Shown here piece after piece: positions 17,943 to 27,045 of a DNA stretch of 64,000 nt. The position numbers were made by a program, and so were the translations under genes. Source of the DNA: Paenibacillus chondroitinus NBRC 15376 (lineage in GTDB: Bacteria; Bacillota; Bacilli; Paenibacillales; NBRC-103111); contig NZ_BILW01000009.1 in NCBI RefSeq assembly GCF_004000765.1, positions 124,001-188,000 on the forward strand, written 5' to 3'. The notes beneath the pieces were generated by a model that searched no databases, had not been told where the DNA came from, and worked only from the letters and a program-made list of their open reading frames with translations. The stretch's first letter is position 1. The number at the start of each line of letters is the position of its first letter.

Positions 17943-18158
17943 TGGCAGTCCCCCCGTTTTCTCAAGTTACAACTATGCTGTGAGATTACACATTCCGGCA
18001 TGACGGGAAACTGGGCACCAGGTAATTTGTGTAAAAGTTATTACGCTTTCATTTGTGAATCGATCGCGTATTAACCATGATTCGACATCTACCGTCATCA
18101 TAAAATTTATTACGAAATACGTCAACCCCCTATTAAATCCAATTAATTACAACGAAAG

Positions 18159-18186
18159 ATAGAGAAGACATTGCTGTCTTCCCTAT
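18159..18186 (-). terminator. Stem-loop after the GH42 gene
   Basis: ATAG.GAAGACA pairs with TGTCTTC.CTAT around a 4-nt loop, followed on the minus strand by CTTTCG. It sits 8 nt after the GH42 stop and probably attenuates read-through into the kinase gene. Confidence 0.5.
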
Positions 18187-18193
18187 GAATTTA

Positions 18194-20212
18194 CTAGGAA
18201 TTAATCTCTAAAATAGCTACTCCGTGCGGTTCGAGGACTAACGTCCGCTCATAAACTCGATGTGACAGCAGATCCTTATAGGATCCAACATTTAATAGAA
18301 TTGCTGTTTCATAAGCGTTATGATTCAAAACAAAGGTATACGTTTTATCATCTTTCTGTCTGCTTCTGATCTCGACACCTTCTGGAGCTTGATGAGCCGT
18401 CGTCAAATTCAATCGTTCACAAATTGTTTTGCTGAGCTGTTCCAAAAATCTCTGTTCAGGGTCAGTTGCTACATAATAAGCTTCCCCTTGCCCGAATGTA
18501 TTTCGGGTGATTGCCGGCATGCCTGCGTAAAAATCACGTCCATAAACGCCAAGCGCCTCCGCTCCCTCAAGGTGCAGCAAATCGCACAAGAGTCCACATT
18601 CGTATTCGCCATGAAGTTCCCCGAACGTCGAATTCATCATAATTCTATTCGTCATTTCCGGTTGGAGCGCATCCATTTCCTCTACCCATATGCCGAGCAA
18701 ATCACGTAATTCGCCTGGGTAACCGCCTAACGTTACAAGATCATTTTCGTTCACAATCCCACTGAAAAACGACGTAACAAACGTTCCGCCCTGCTTCACA
18801 AACGACTTCAGCCGATCGCTCACGCCAGGTTTCAACATGTACATCACTGGTGCAATAATCAGTTCATATTTAGAGAAATCACTAAGCGGGCTAATGACAT
18901 CCATACTAACATTTAAATCATAAAACGCTCTGTAGTACTTCTGAGCCTGCTTAAGATAATCCAGATCCACGCTCGGTCCGCTGGTCATTTCCACGGCATT
19001 CCAAGTATCAATATCAAACAACAGCGCTACTTTGGACTCCGTTACGGAATCTAGAAGCGTATCCCCCAACATCTGCAGTTCCTTTCCTAATTGTGTGCAC
19101 TCTTGAAATACTCTTGTATGCTCATGGCCTGCGTGAGCGATCAAAGCACCATGATACTTTTCGCACGCACCAACGGAACGACGCAATTGGAAAAACATAA
19201 CCGTATCTGCCCCGTGCGCAATCGCTTGATAACTCCAAAGCCGCATAACACCGGGCCGTTTGAGACTGTTGTAAGGCTGCCAGTTTTGCTGGCTTGGCGT
19301 CTGCTCCATCAACATGAAAGGTTGTCCGTCCTTCAGCCCTCTCATGTAATCATGCCTCATCGCCACGTTGCTCATGGGCTCATTCATTTGGGGATAGCTG
19401 TCCCATGATACAACATCCATATGGTCAGCCCATTTCTTTAAATCCAGCCCGTTAAAGAGTCCCCATATATTCGACGTGATTTTAATGTCCGGAGTAATCC
19501 GTTTAATGATGTCGTACTCGCCTTGATAACACGCTAGGATTGCATCCGACATAAATCTTTTATAATCCAACGCAATTCCTTGGAAACATCTGTTATTTCC
19601 ATTCAAATTCGTAGGTGGTACAATATCTTCCCACTCATATACCGTGTGAGACCAGAAACTCATATTCCATACGCGATTTACAACCTCTAACGTACCGTAT
19701 TTCTTCTGCAGCCAAGTACGGAAAGAAGACGCACACGTATTGCAGTAACAATGAGGCGCATACTCATTCCCAATGTGCCAAACTAGCAAGGATGGATGCT
19801 GGCCATAACGCTCCGCCATCTTGGTTGCGAGACGTTGCGAGAACATTCGGTAGACGCGGCTGTTAGGGCAGAAATTAACGCGGGAACCGTGCGTGCGCTT
19901 CCTGCCGTCAATATCGACGGGAAGCACTTCAGGATACAAGCGCGACATCCAGGCAGGCTGCGCCGCTGTTGACGTAGCCAAACAAAGAAAGATGCCTTCC
20001 TTTGCGACTGTAGCAATAATTTTATCCAGCCATTCAAAATCGTATGTATCTTCCGAAGGCTGCAGCTTCGCCCAGCTGAACACAGGCAGTGTAACGATAT
20101 TAATCCCCGCCAATTTAAACATTCGCATATCTTCTTGCCAAACTTCCTCTGGCCATTGGTCCGGATTGTAATCACCACCATAATAGATGGATGGCAGTTT
20201 GTCATTAATCAT
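18194..20212 (-). CDS. GH42 beta-galactosidase
   Basis: This 672-residue enzyme has no signal peptide and should act in the cytoplasm on imported galacto-oligosaccharides. The N-terminus carries the GH42 hallmark YGGDYNPDQWPEEVW. The acid/base is Glu150 (HIGNEYAP), the nucleophile Glu303 (MLMEQTPS), and a Cys cluster (HCYCNTC) matches the zinc-binding loop seen in many members. A trimerisation domain (about 395-600) and a C-terminal beta domain follow. I start at the ATG at 20212, preceded by GGGGGG at 7 nt; a TTG five codons earlier lies in front of that site. It follows the permease gene after 35 nt, so uptake and hydrolysis are co-transcribed. Confidence 0.94.
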   Translation of the reverse strand: MINDKLPSIYYGGDYNPDQWPEEVWQEDMRMFKLAGINIVTLPVFSWAKLQPSEDTYDFEWLDKIIATVAKEGIFLCLATSTAAQPAWMSRLYPEVLPVDIDGRKRTHGSRVNFCPNSRVYRMFSQRLATKMAERYGQHPSLLVWHIGNEYAPHCYCNTCASSFRTWLQKKYGTLEVVNRVWNMSFWSHTVYEWEDIVPPTNLNGNNRCFQGIALDYKRFMSDAILACYQGEYDIIKRITPDIKITSNIWGLFNGLDLKKWADHMDVVSWDSYPQMNEPMSNVAMRHDYMRGLKDGQPFMLMEQTPSQQNWQPYNSLKRPGVMRLWSYQAIAHGADTVMFFQLRRSVGACEKYHGALIAHAGHEHTRVFQECTQLGKELQMLGDTLLDSVTESKVALLFDIDTWNAVEMTSGPSVDLDYLKQAQKYYRAFYDLNVSMDVISPLSDFSKYELIIAPVMYMLKPGVSDRLKSFVKQGGTFVTSFFSGIVNENDLVTLGGYPGELRDLLGIWVEEMDALQPEMTNRIMMNSTFGELHGEYECGLLCDLLHLEGAEALGVYGRDFYAGMPAITRNTFGQGEAYYVATDPEQRFLEQLSKTICERLNLTTAHQAPEGVEIRSRQKDDKTYTFVLNHNAYETAILLNVGSYKDLLSHRVYERTLVLEPHGVAILEINS

Positions 20213-20247
20213 TGGTTGTCCCCCCAAAGTACAATCGTTGAAAAGTA

Positions 20248-21129
20248 TTACTCTTTAATTGCTCCGTCCATTAATCCGGCAAAAATAAATTTACGCAGAA
20301 CCAAATAAATCAAGATGGTTGGCAACATCACCAAAATAATCGCGGCTGACAACTCATTCCAATAGGTCGCGCGCTCGCCTACAAACGTCATCAACGCGGT
20401 AGATAGCGTACTTAGTTTCTTCGAAGGCATATATAAATAAGGAATGTACATATCGTTCATAATATCAACGGCCTTGATGATTGCCAGTGTAGCCGTTGCG
20501 GGCAGCAAGAGTGGGAATAGGATCGAGCGGAAAATCCGGAAATACGATGCTCCATCCAAAAGCGCGCTTTCGTCCAGCTGCTTCGATATTTTCTCAATAA
20601 ATTGCAGATAAATGAAAATTTGCATCAAATCCGTTCCGGCATAAATGATTAACGGTGCAAAAATCGTATTATAGAGACCTAACGACTTAATCGTTTGAAA
20701 ACGTGCCACTTCAGTCGTGTAGGCTGGTACGACGGACGCGATGATAAATAGCAGGAAGATCGTTTTTTTGAAGCGGAAATTGAACCGATTAAGTACGAAG
20801 GCTGTCATAGCTCCGAGAATAGCATTAATGACAACGCTAGAAACCGTGACACTAAGTGAGTTAATTAGTCCAACAAGCATATTCGCTTTCTCAAAGGCGA
20901 CAGCAAAGTTGTGGAACGACCAGCTCTTAGGCAGCGCAAACGGTGATGTAGCCGCGAGCTCCGGGGATGTCTTGAATGCGGCGAAAACAACCACAAGCAG
21001 CGGAACAAAGATAATGATCGTGATGATCGATAAAATGACGTAATAGAGTGACTTGCCAAGAAAGGAAAACAAATTTGCCTTTTCCACTCTGCGAGGTTTG
21101 GCTGCAAGTTCGGCTTGAGGCATGCTCAT
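20248..21129 (-). CDS. Sugar ABC permease, MalG type
   Basis: This 293-residue protein has six predicted membrane helices and the cytoplasmic EAA-like loop (ESALLDGASYFRIF) that docks the ATPase. It belongs to the CUT1 carbohydrate importer family, MalG/LacG side. It overlaps the upstream permease stop by 4 nt (ATGA), so the two are translationally coupled and form a heterodimer. No ATPase gene lies in the cluster; CUT1 systems of Bacillus relatives commonly borrow a shared MsmX-type ATPase encoded elsewhere, and that probably applies here. Confidence 0.93.
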   Translation of the reverse strand: MSMPQAELAAKPRRVEKANLFSFLGKSLYYVILSIITIIIFVPLLVVVFAAFKTSPELAATSPFALPKSWSFHNFAVAFEKANMLVGLINSLSVTVSSVVINAILGAMTAFVLNRFNFRFKKTIFLLFIIASVVPAYTTEVARFQTIKSLGLYNTIFAPLIIYAGTDLMQIFIYLQFIEKISKQLDESALLDGASYFRIFRSILFPLLLPATATLAIIKAVDIMNDMYIPYLYMPSKKLSTLSTALMTFVGERATYWNELSAAIILVMLPTILIYLVLRKFIFAGLMDGAIKE

Positions 21130-22010
21130 GATGATTTTTCCCCTTTCTCACGAATAAATAGGTTCTGAATGAAGCTGAATGCAATGATCATAACCATTAA
21201 AATAATTGCCAAAGCCGAAGCTAAGCCATAACTATTGAATTTAAAGGCCGTATTGATCGTGAAAATCGTAAACGTGCTGCTTGAAGTACCTGGACCGCCT
21301 TGTGTGACAAGAAAAGGAATATCGAAAACTTGAAGTGCTCCCCGAATATTTAAGAACAAAATAATTTCAATGACGCGGCGAATGCCTGGTAAAACGATAT
21401 AGCGGATCTGCTGTATTTTGTTAGCGCCATCAATCGTTGCAGCTTCATACAGATCATTGGGTATAGATTGCACCCCTGCTAGAAATAAAATGATATGAAA
21501 ACCTGCAAATCGCCATAAGGAGATTGCGACAAGAGAATAGTTAACGATTTTCACGTCACTGAGCCAGTTATGAATCCAACTCTCCAGACCGATGGCCATC
21601 AACACCTCGTTGATCGGACCGTTCACTGGGTTGTACAAATATCCGAAAATATAAGCGACCGCTACACCATTAATGATGTAAGGAAGTAAAACGATAGAAC
21701 GGAAGAACTCGCTAGCTCGCATTTTGGCATTTAACATAACCGCCAATAAAATCTCAATGGGAATCAACAGCGCATGGATAATAAAATAAAGCCAGTTATT
21801 CGAAAGCGATTGCCATACTTGCGACATTTTGAGCGCTTTCAAATAATTGTCAAACCCTACAAAGTGCAAATCTCTGCTAATTCCATTCCAGTCAGTCAAA
21901 CTGTATTGAAACAGTTTCACCGTAGGGTAGATGAGAAATAACAGCATTAATCCAATCGGCAACGCAAGAAAAGAAAAAATAAGCACTCTTTTTTGCATTA
22001 TGTTGTTCAT
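21126..22010 (-). CDS. Sugar ABC permease, MalF type
   Basis: This 294-residue CUT1 permease has about six membrane helices and the EAA loop (YEAATIDGANKIQQIRYI). It is the first gene of the uptake part of the locus and pairs with the next permease by a 4-nt overlap. The 300-nt upstream region holds the repeat motif at 22116-22152 and probably the promoter. Substrate is inferred to be galactose-containing oligosaccharides from the linked GH42 and galactanases. Confidence 0.93.
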   Translation of the reverse strand: MNNIMQKRVLIFSFLALPIGLMLLFLIYPTVKLFQYSLTDWNGISRDLHFVGFDNYLKALKMSQVWQSLSNNWLYFIIHALLIPIEILLAVMLNAKMRASEFFRSIVLLPYIINGVAVAYIFGYLYNPVNGPINEVLMAIGLESWIHNWLSDVKIVNYSLVAISLWRFAGFHIILFLAGVQSIPNDLYEAATIDGANKIQQIRYIVLPGIRRVIEIILFLNIRGALQVFDIPFLVTQGGPGTSSSTFTIFTINTAFKFNSYGLASALAIILMVMIIAFSFIQNLFIREKGEKSS

Positions 22011-22108
22011 GTACTTCCCTCATTCCTTCATCAATGATGTTTGTAATGACAGCGGTGCAGGTGCATACCCCTTAGATCATCTTTTTGTAAGCCTAATTTT
22101 AGAGAGAA

Positions 22109-22152
22109 TGGACGCGCTTTCACATGATAATTTTTGTGCTTTCAATTGATAA
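22109..22152 (-). promoter_or_regulatory. Direct-repeat operator and cre-like site before the permease genes
   Basis: In plus-strand reading, GCTTTC followed by TGATAA occurs at 22116-22130 and again at 22138-22152, a 22-bp period. The segment 22109-22122 (TGGACGCGCTTTCA) is cre-like with two mismatches. The repeat shares the CTTTCA..TTGATA core with the site before the binding-protein gene. Apart from this and the terminator at 22278-22310 I see nothing in the 22011-22317 gap. Confidence 0.5.
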
Positions 22153-22277
22153 ATTTTGTTGGCTGACAGAAGTAAAGGTGGAAGAATTGGCACGTTCATG
22201 CCCAAGGTGGTTCACCTTGGAACTGGGTGGGACAGCCGGTTGACCGGCAAGCATCACTTCTCGCGAACCCCAAAACA

Positions 22278-22310
22278 TAAAAAAACGCAGGCAACAGATG
22301 CCTACGTTTT
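22278..22310 (-). terminator. Rho-independent terminator of the ABC exporter operon
   Basis: AACGcAGGCA pairs with TGCCTACGTT (one G-U pair on the transcript), followed on the minus strand by a run of about eight T. It begins 8 nt after the exporter permease stop. Confidence 0.85.
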
Positions 22311-22317
22311 CACATAT

Positions 22318-23604
22318 TTAAACCTTATAAGCCCGCATCGCTTTGCGCAGCTCTCGCCATGTAGGCCTTTTACCATACATGAGCACGCCTGTGCGGTAAA
22401 TTTTAGCTGCCACCCAAGCCATTGCTCCGATCGAGACCAATTGGATGACAATCGACAGCCCTATCTCCCACAATGCCGGTGAGCTCATCCCTATTCGCAG
22501 GAACATAATCAGTGGCGAAAAGAAAGGCACGAAGGACATCGTGACAACGAATCCGGTATTCGGATTATTTAATCCGAATATCGCGATCATAAACGCCGCT
22601 ACGACCAGCATCGTCACCGGCATAATCGCCTGCCCCACATCTTCCGTGCGGCTTACCAGTGAGCCAACCGCCGCGAAGACAGTTGCGTAAATAAAGAAGC
22701 CTAAGAGATAGAAGATCAAGAAATAGACAATAAGTGAAGCCGGCAGGTTTTCCCACTTCAGATTAAACTGTGAGACGAGCTGGCTGCTGCTGGATAAGCT
22801 TAAATTTGCAACTCCTACAGCAATAGAGAGGGCTATCTGGGTTAATGCCAGCAAGCAAATACCAACGATTTTACCGAACATCTGCTTAAGCGGTGAAACG
22901 CTCGTGATGAGCAGTTCCATCACCCGCGAGCTTTTCTCAGCGGTTATTTCCATTGCTACCATATTGCCGAAGCCAATGACGCCCATATACAGCATGAAGA
23001 GCATAACGTATACCAGGGCATAGGACATGACCATTTGCGACTCTGTCTTGCCCGCAGCCCCTTCATTGTTCATAAGAAGCTGCACAGTCTCCAAAGAGAC
23101 AGGAGCTTGCATGTTGGCTTTTTGCTCCGGGGCAATTCCTGCTCCCTGCAGGACCACATCCGTTTTGACCAGCTGTAGAGCGGTCTGAAGCTTGTTTTTG
23201 AGCGAAAACTCCATCGTTCCTTCGGACTTATAAACCGCTTTGGGGAATCCGGCTACGGTTGTATCTGTGAATTCGAGATAACCTTTTATCGATTTATCCG
23301 CAATTTTCTTCTTAGCGAGCACCTCATTCGCTACGGCACTTCCTGCGTCTTGTAGAGGTACAATGACAATGTCCGGTTTCTGCTGAGTATTGTAAAAAGC
23401 GGCCAGTTTGTCTGCGACCTGCTCTTGTTTTCCCGGGAACACGCCGATTTTCGTCGCTTCATGCGAAGATAGCTTTTCCATGATGGTTGGTAGATGTATG
23501 AGAACGGATAAGAGTACGATTAGAATCAAACTCATCACTCGAAAGGATTTGGAGCGGAAACGAGTTAAGTAGGTGAATTTTATAACGGTCCAGGTCCTAT
23601 TCAT
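22318..23604 (-). CDS. ABC-2 exporter permease (NatB/YhaP-like)
   Basis: A 428-residue membrane protein with one N-terminal helix, an extracytoplasmic domain of about 150 residues and a C-terminal block of five or six helices containing the ABC-2 motif region (AMEITAEKSSRVMELL). It resembles the NatB/YhaP family, which export ions or small molecules with a separate ATPase. I chose the ATG at 23604 because AAGGTGG lies 9 nt upstream; it overlaps the upstream ATPase stop by a few nucleotides, giving translational coupling. The substrate cannot be read from sequence. Confidence 0.88.
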   Translation of the reverse strand: MNRTWTVIKFTYLTRFRSKSFRVMSLILIVLLSVLIHLPTIMEKLSSHEATKIGVFPGKQEQVADKLAAFYNTQQKPDIVIVPLQDAGSAVANEVLAKKKIADKSIKGYLEFTDTTVAGFPKAVYKSEGTMEFSLKNKLQTALQLVKTDVVLQGAGIAPEQKANMQAPVSLETVQLLMNNEGAAGKTESQMVMSYALVYVMLFMLYMGVIGFGNMVAMEITAEKSSRVMELLITSVSPLKQMFGKIVGICLLALTQIALSIAVGVANLSLSSSSQLVSQFNLKWENLPASLIVYFLIFYLLGFFIYATVFAAVGSLVSRTEDVGQAIMPVTMLVVAAFMIAIFGLNNPNTGFVVTMSFVPFFSPLIMFLRIGMSSPALWEIGLSIVIQLVSIGAMAWVAAKIYRTGVLMYGKRPTWRELRKAMRAYKV

Positions 23605-24502
23605 GTGCATTCCCCACCTTTTGAATAAAGATTTCATTCAGTGTTGGCTCCATGATTTGAAACCTATGTATAGTAGACTGCTCTATAGCACGCTGTAAAA
23701 TCTGTTGGGGATCAGCCGTGGAATCTATCCGAATTTGATAGCCATTCTGCTGCTTTTCCACAGCCGTAACGCCTTGAAGCTGTTCCAAGCCCTCAACCGG
23801 TCGCTCGGTTTGCAAGATGATTTTCTCTTTTGGAAATGCTGATTTAATCTCCTTCAAGCTCCCCTGCAGTATCGTATTCGAACGATGCAATATGCAAATA
23901 TGTTCACAGAGCTCCTCCACATGTTCCATGCGATGGCTCGAGAATAGGATCGTTTTTCCCTCGTCGCGCAAGCTTTTCACTGTCTTTTTCAACAACTCCA
24001 CATTCACGGGATCCAGTCCGCTAAAAGCCTCATCCAGGATCAAAATATCCGGATTATGTATGACGGCAGCAATAAATTGGATCTTCTGCTGATTCCCCTT
24101 GGACAGCTCCTCAACCCTCTTATTGTAGTACTCCGGGACGTCGAACCGGTCAAGCCAAGCTTTCAACTCTGCCTCCGCTTGCTTACGGGATAGACCTCGC
24201 AACTCCGCTAAATATAGAATCTGTTCGCTTACTTTAATTTTGGGATATAGGCCGCGCTCTTCGGGCAAGTAGCCCATAAGCGTTTTCAACTCTTCACGAT
24301 AGCCCTTCCCTTTCCACAAAATATGTCCCTGATCGGGATAGATAAGGCCGAGAACCATTCGCATCGTTGTCGTTTTCCCTGCACCATTAGCGCCTAGCAG
24401 TCCATAAATCTCTCCCTCCTGCACACGAAGATGGATAGCGTTCACAGCGGTTTTCTCACCGTACTGCTTCGAAACGTTTTCTACCGTCAGCGGGTATGTC
24501 AT
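23597..24502 (-). CDS. ABC exporter ATPase (NatA/YhaQ-like)
   Basis: A 301-residue ATP-binding subunit with Walker A GANGAGKTT (about 36-44), Q-loop region GYLPEERGLYP, a signature variant LSKGNQQK in place of LSGGQ, Walker B ILILDEAF and H-loop SSHRMEH. A C-terminal domain of about 80 residues follows, as in the NatA/YhaQ group. It pairs with the membrane subunit encoded next, whose start overlaps this stop. The LSKGNQQK variant is common in this family, so it is not a defect. Confidence 0.92.
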   Translation of the reverse strand: MTYPLTVENVSKQYGEKTAVNAIHLRVQEGEIYGLLGANGAGKTTTMRMVLGLIYPDQGHILWKGKGYREELKTLMGYLPEERGLYPKIKVSEQILYLAELRGLSRKQAEAELKAWLDRFDVPEYYNKRVEELSKGNQQKIQFIAAVIHNPDILILDEAFSGLDPVNVELLKKTVKSLRDEGKTILFSSHRMEHVEELCEHICILHRSNTILQGSLKEIKSAFPKEKIILQTERPVEGLEQLQGVTAVEKQQNGYQIRIDSTADPQQILQRAIEQSTIHRFQIMEPTLNEIFIQKVGNAHE

Positions 24503-24843
24503 GTCCTAGACCTGCCTTTCTTAAATAAGTTGCTTGCCAATCTGCCTATAAGACCATCTTACAATAGTTTTAAAAAAAGGAAATCCAAAGCCAGTACCCA
24601 ACAAATCAAGAATACTGATTTTTAGTTTATTGCTTCTAATTATACGCCAAAAGATTAGTAGAAAAGTTTTTAAGATGCAAATATATATAAAACCAATAAA
24701 TTAAAACTGGAAATAATTTATATTTCTTTTTTTGTTATAAATATCCATATTAGGACTTTTGTACCTTATTAACGGAATAATTTTATGCTAGTTTAATAGA
24801 CATGGAATATTTTTCCATAACATATTTTAAGGAGGAGTATCAA
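24503..24843. other. AT-rich intergenic region between divergent genes
   Basis: This 341-bp gap separates the exporter ATPase (minus) from the secreted-protein gene (plus). It is markedly AT-rich from about 24590 onward, unlike most of the window. It must hold promoters for both directions, but I can fix none with confidence. A strong site AAGGAGGAG precedes the plus-strand ATG. No convincing ORF, repeat or structured RNA was seen. Confidence 0.5.
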
Positions 24844-25305
24844 ATGTTCAAAAAAACGTTTCTACTATCTACACTTGTCGCTGCACTGTCCTTTAATGCG
24901 ATTCTCCCAACCACACAAGCTTTCGCCGCAAAACCTTCTGATGTAGTTACAACTGGGACTGCCGGAGTTACAACTGATCATGTTGAAGCAGCTGGAAAAT
25001 GGGGACTTCTAGTTAGAGGAGCACTTGTTGCTATCAAAAGTGCTATTAAATACGGGGGTGACGCACTTTCCTATGTAGTTAAATGGCTCGACGCAGATAC
25101 TGCTAAGTACCTCTCCAACAACTCTAGTAAAATTGCCAACGGTATCGACAATGCAATTGGTAAAATCAATGAATTGACCGACTATACTACAGCTACGATT
25201 AGAGGCATCATCCTTGATGGTCTTCGCCTGGCAGGTGTACCTGATAAATACGGTGTAGGTATTGCTGAGGCTATTGCCACCACAGTTGATTGGTTGTTGT
25301 TATAA
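24844..25305 (+). CDS. Small secreted protein of unknown function
   Basis: A 153-residue protein with a clear signal peptide (MFKKTFLLSTL... cleaved near AFA-AKP, residue 28), leaving a mature chain of about 125 residues. I chose the ATG at 24844 because AAGGAGGAG lies just before it; an upstream ATG adds an unlikely N-terminus. The mature part is rich in Ala, Gly, Ile and Lys and reads as several amphipathic helices, ending in the hydrophobic TTVDWLLL. It has no Cys. I recognise no family. The helical, cysteine-free, Gly/Ala-rich composition would suit a membrane-active or bacteriocin-like peptide, but that is speculation. A subtilase is encoded two genes downstream on the same strand and could process it. 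Confidence 0.75.
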   Translation: MFKKTFLLSTLVAALSFNAILPTTQAFAAKPSDVVTTGTAGVTTDHVEAAGKWGLLVRGALVAIKSAIKYGGDALSYVVKWLDADTAKYLSNNSSKIANGIDNAIGKINELTDYTTATIRGIILDGLRLAGVPDKYGVGIAEAIATTVDWLLL

Positions 25306-25330
25306 TGATATGTGAAAGGTGGCTAAACTA

Positions 25331-25780
25331 ATGGAACGTAGAGTAAAAGAACTAGAAGAACTCGTAATAAAACAAAATGGTCAACTTCGAGAGATACAAA
25401 GCAAACTTGAATTATTAACAGATAGAGTTTTACGCTTATCGGTTTGTAAAGCATCTAATGGTGACTTTCCTTTCTATGATTTGATATTGTCTTATGGAAT
25501 TACACCTGATCAACAAGCCCAAATCACTAGGCTGTTTATGGCATTATCCGAAAAATTAGCTTGTAATGCTTTGCCTACTCGTCTTAAAGAGACTGAGAGC
25601 TATTCCACTGACTATTTATTTAGTGACCAGCCTATTCAATATGATGATGTAATTAATTCAATTATAAAAATCTGGCCAACCACAGATGACAGTTTGCCTC
25701 TATCTCTTATAAAAGCAATGAAAGATCAGGGGATGCAAGTTCACGTTTGTGATTATCTACTCTCTAAAGTTACAACATAG
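25331..25780 (+). CDS. Small cytoplasmic protein with N-terminal coiled coil, unknown function
   Basis: A 149-residue protein without signal peptide. The ATG at 25331 is preceded by AAAGGTGG at 8 nt; the GTG at 25319 overlaps that site. Residues 1-40 form a heptad-like coiled coil (VKELEELVIKQNGQL), and the rest looks helical and soluble. I recognise no domain. It begins 26 nt after the secreted-protein stop and is followed after 36 nt by the subtilase, so the three genes look like one transcript. A chaperone, immunity or regulatory role for the secreted partner is possible but not shown. Confidence 0.7.
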   Translation: MERRVKELEELVIKQNGQLREIQSKLELLTDRVLRLSVCKASNGDFPFYDLILSYGITPDQQAQITRLFMALSEKLACNALPTRLKETESYSTDYLFSDQPIQYDDVINSIIKIWPTTDDSLPLSLIKAMKDQGMQVHVCDYLLSKVTT

Positions 25781-25816
25781 TTGCTTAGTGCTTAGTTTTA
25801 AATTCAATCAGAACGG

Positions 25817-27034
25817 GTGTTAATAATAATAATAAAAATTTGTCGTATAGTGTTCCCCTGCATACTACTCTGGAGTATGGCGTCAGATGCATTAGCTCAA
25901 TCCTCAACATTAACTCAAGAACCTATAGTGCCGTATATAATATCATTCAAAACCTCCATAGATTACCATCTGGTCTCTAAATTTGAGGGGAAAATACTGC
26001 AAGAGTATCAAAATATACCTGCCGTTGTAGTGGAAATTTCAGAAAGTAACGTTCTAAACTTAAAAAATTCTTCTTCTCAAGTTGAGTTTATTGAACCTGA
26101 TCTCAAAATCAATGTTGTATCAGATGTGAACTCTTTGCCTGAACCTCATCTTATGTCCAAAGTGACATCCCAACCACTTATCCTTAGCGAGTCAACATCA
26201 ACACAAACAATCCCTTGGGGGATTGAAAAAGTGAATGCCCTAGAAGTCCAAAAGAAAGGTTTTACAGGAAAAAATATCAAGATTGGTATAATCGATTCAG
26301 GAGTTGATTATACACATGATGATTTGTACGTGACTGGCGGGATAAGTTTCGTTAAAGGAAGTCCAGATTATATGGACGATTTTGGGCACGGGACTGCGGT
26401 AGCAGGCATTATCGGTGCGAAAAATAATTCTATAGGTGTCGTGGGCGCAGCACCTGATTCGCAATTATTTGCTATCAAGGTGTTGGATTCAAAAGGAGAT
26501 GGATATGTAAGCGACGTAGTGTCAGGAATTGATTGGTCGATAAAAAGCAATATGAATATCGTTAACCTGAGCCTTACAACAACAACAGACAGTAAAACAC
26601 TTAAAAAAGCTGTAAAAGAAGCCTATAGAAAGGGTGTACTTTTGATATCTGCTGCTGGAAACATCGGATTCAACGAAGGCGATACTATCACTTATCCAGC
26701 TGCTTATAAAGAAGTTATAGCAGTGGGAGCAATAAACAGCAGAAATGAAAGAACATTCTATTCAAGTTCAGGAAAAGATTTAGAACTAATGGCTCCAGGA
26801 GCAAGCATCTACAGCACATCTCCTAATGACCAGTATTCAATGAATCTTGGTACCTCAATGGCTTCTCCACACGTCACAGGTGTCGCCGCTCAAATATGGG
26901 AAGCCACCCCCCATCTTAAAAACAAAGATATTCGAGAGATTTTAGATAATACTGCAACTAAAATGGGGGAAAAAGCTTCATATGGATATGGGCTGATTGA
27001 CGCATTGAATGCTTTGAATTATACAAAGAAATAA
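25817..27034 (+). CDS. Secreted subtilisin-family (S8) serine protease
   Basis: A 405-residue pre-pro-protease. The start is a GTG at 25817 without a clear ribosome site; the next in-frame Met lies inside the signal peptide, so GTG is the best choice. A signal peptide ends near ALA-QSS, an I9-type inhibitory propeptide spans about 35-100, and the S8 catalytic domain follows with Asp160 (GIIDSGVDYTHDD), His191 (FGHGTAVAG), oxyanion Asn282 (SAAGNIG) and Ser347 (GTSMASPH). All catalytic residues are present, so it should be active outside the cell. It follows a secreted helical protein and a small cytoplasmic protein in an AT-rich block, so it may mature or degrade a co-encoded product; it may equally be a general nutritional protease. 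Confidence 0.92.
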   Translation: MLIIIIKICRIVFPCILLWSMASDALAQSSTLTQEPIVPYIISFKTSIDYHLVSKFEGKILQEYQNIPAVVVEISESNVLNLKNSSSQVEFIEPDLKINVVSDVNSLPEPHLMSKVTSQPLILSESTSTQTIPWGIEKVNALEVQKKGFTGKNIKIGIIDSGVDYTHDDLYVTGGISFVKGSPDYMDDFGHGTAVAGIIGAKNNSIGVVGAAPDSQLFAIKVLDSKGDGYVSDVVSGIDWSIKSNMNIVNLSLTTTTDSKTLKKAVKEAYRKGVLLISAAGNIGFNEGDTITYPAAYKEVIAVGAINSRNERTFYSSSGKDLELMAPGASIYSTSPNDQYSMNLGTSMASPHVTGVAAQIWEATPHLKNKDIREILDNTATKMGEKASYGYGLIDALNALNYTKK

Positions 27035-27045
27035 AATTTACAGAT

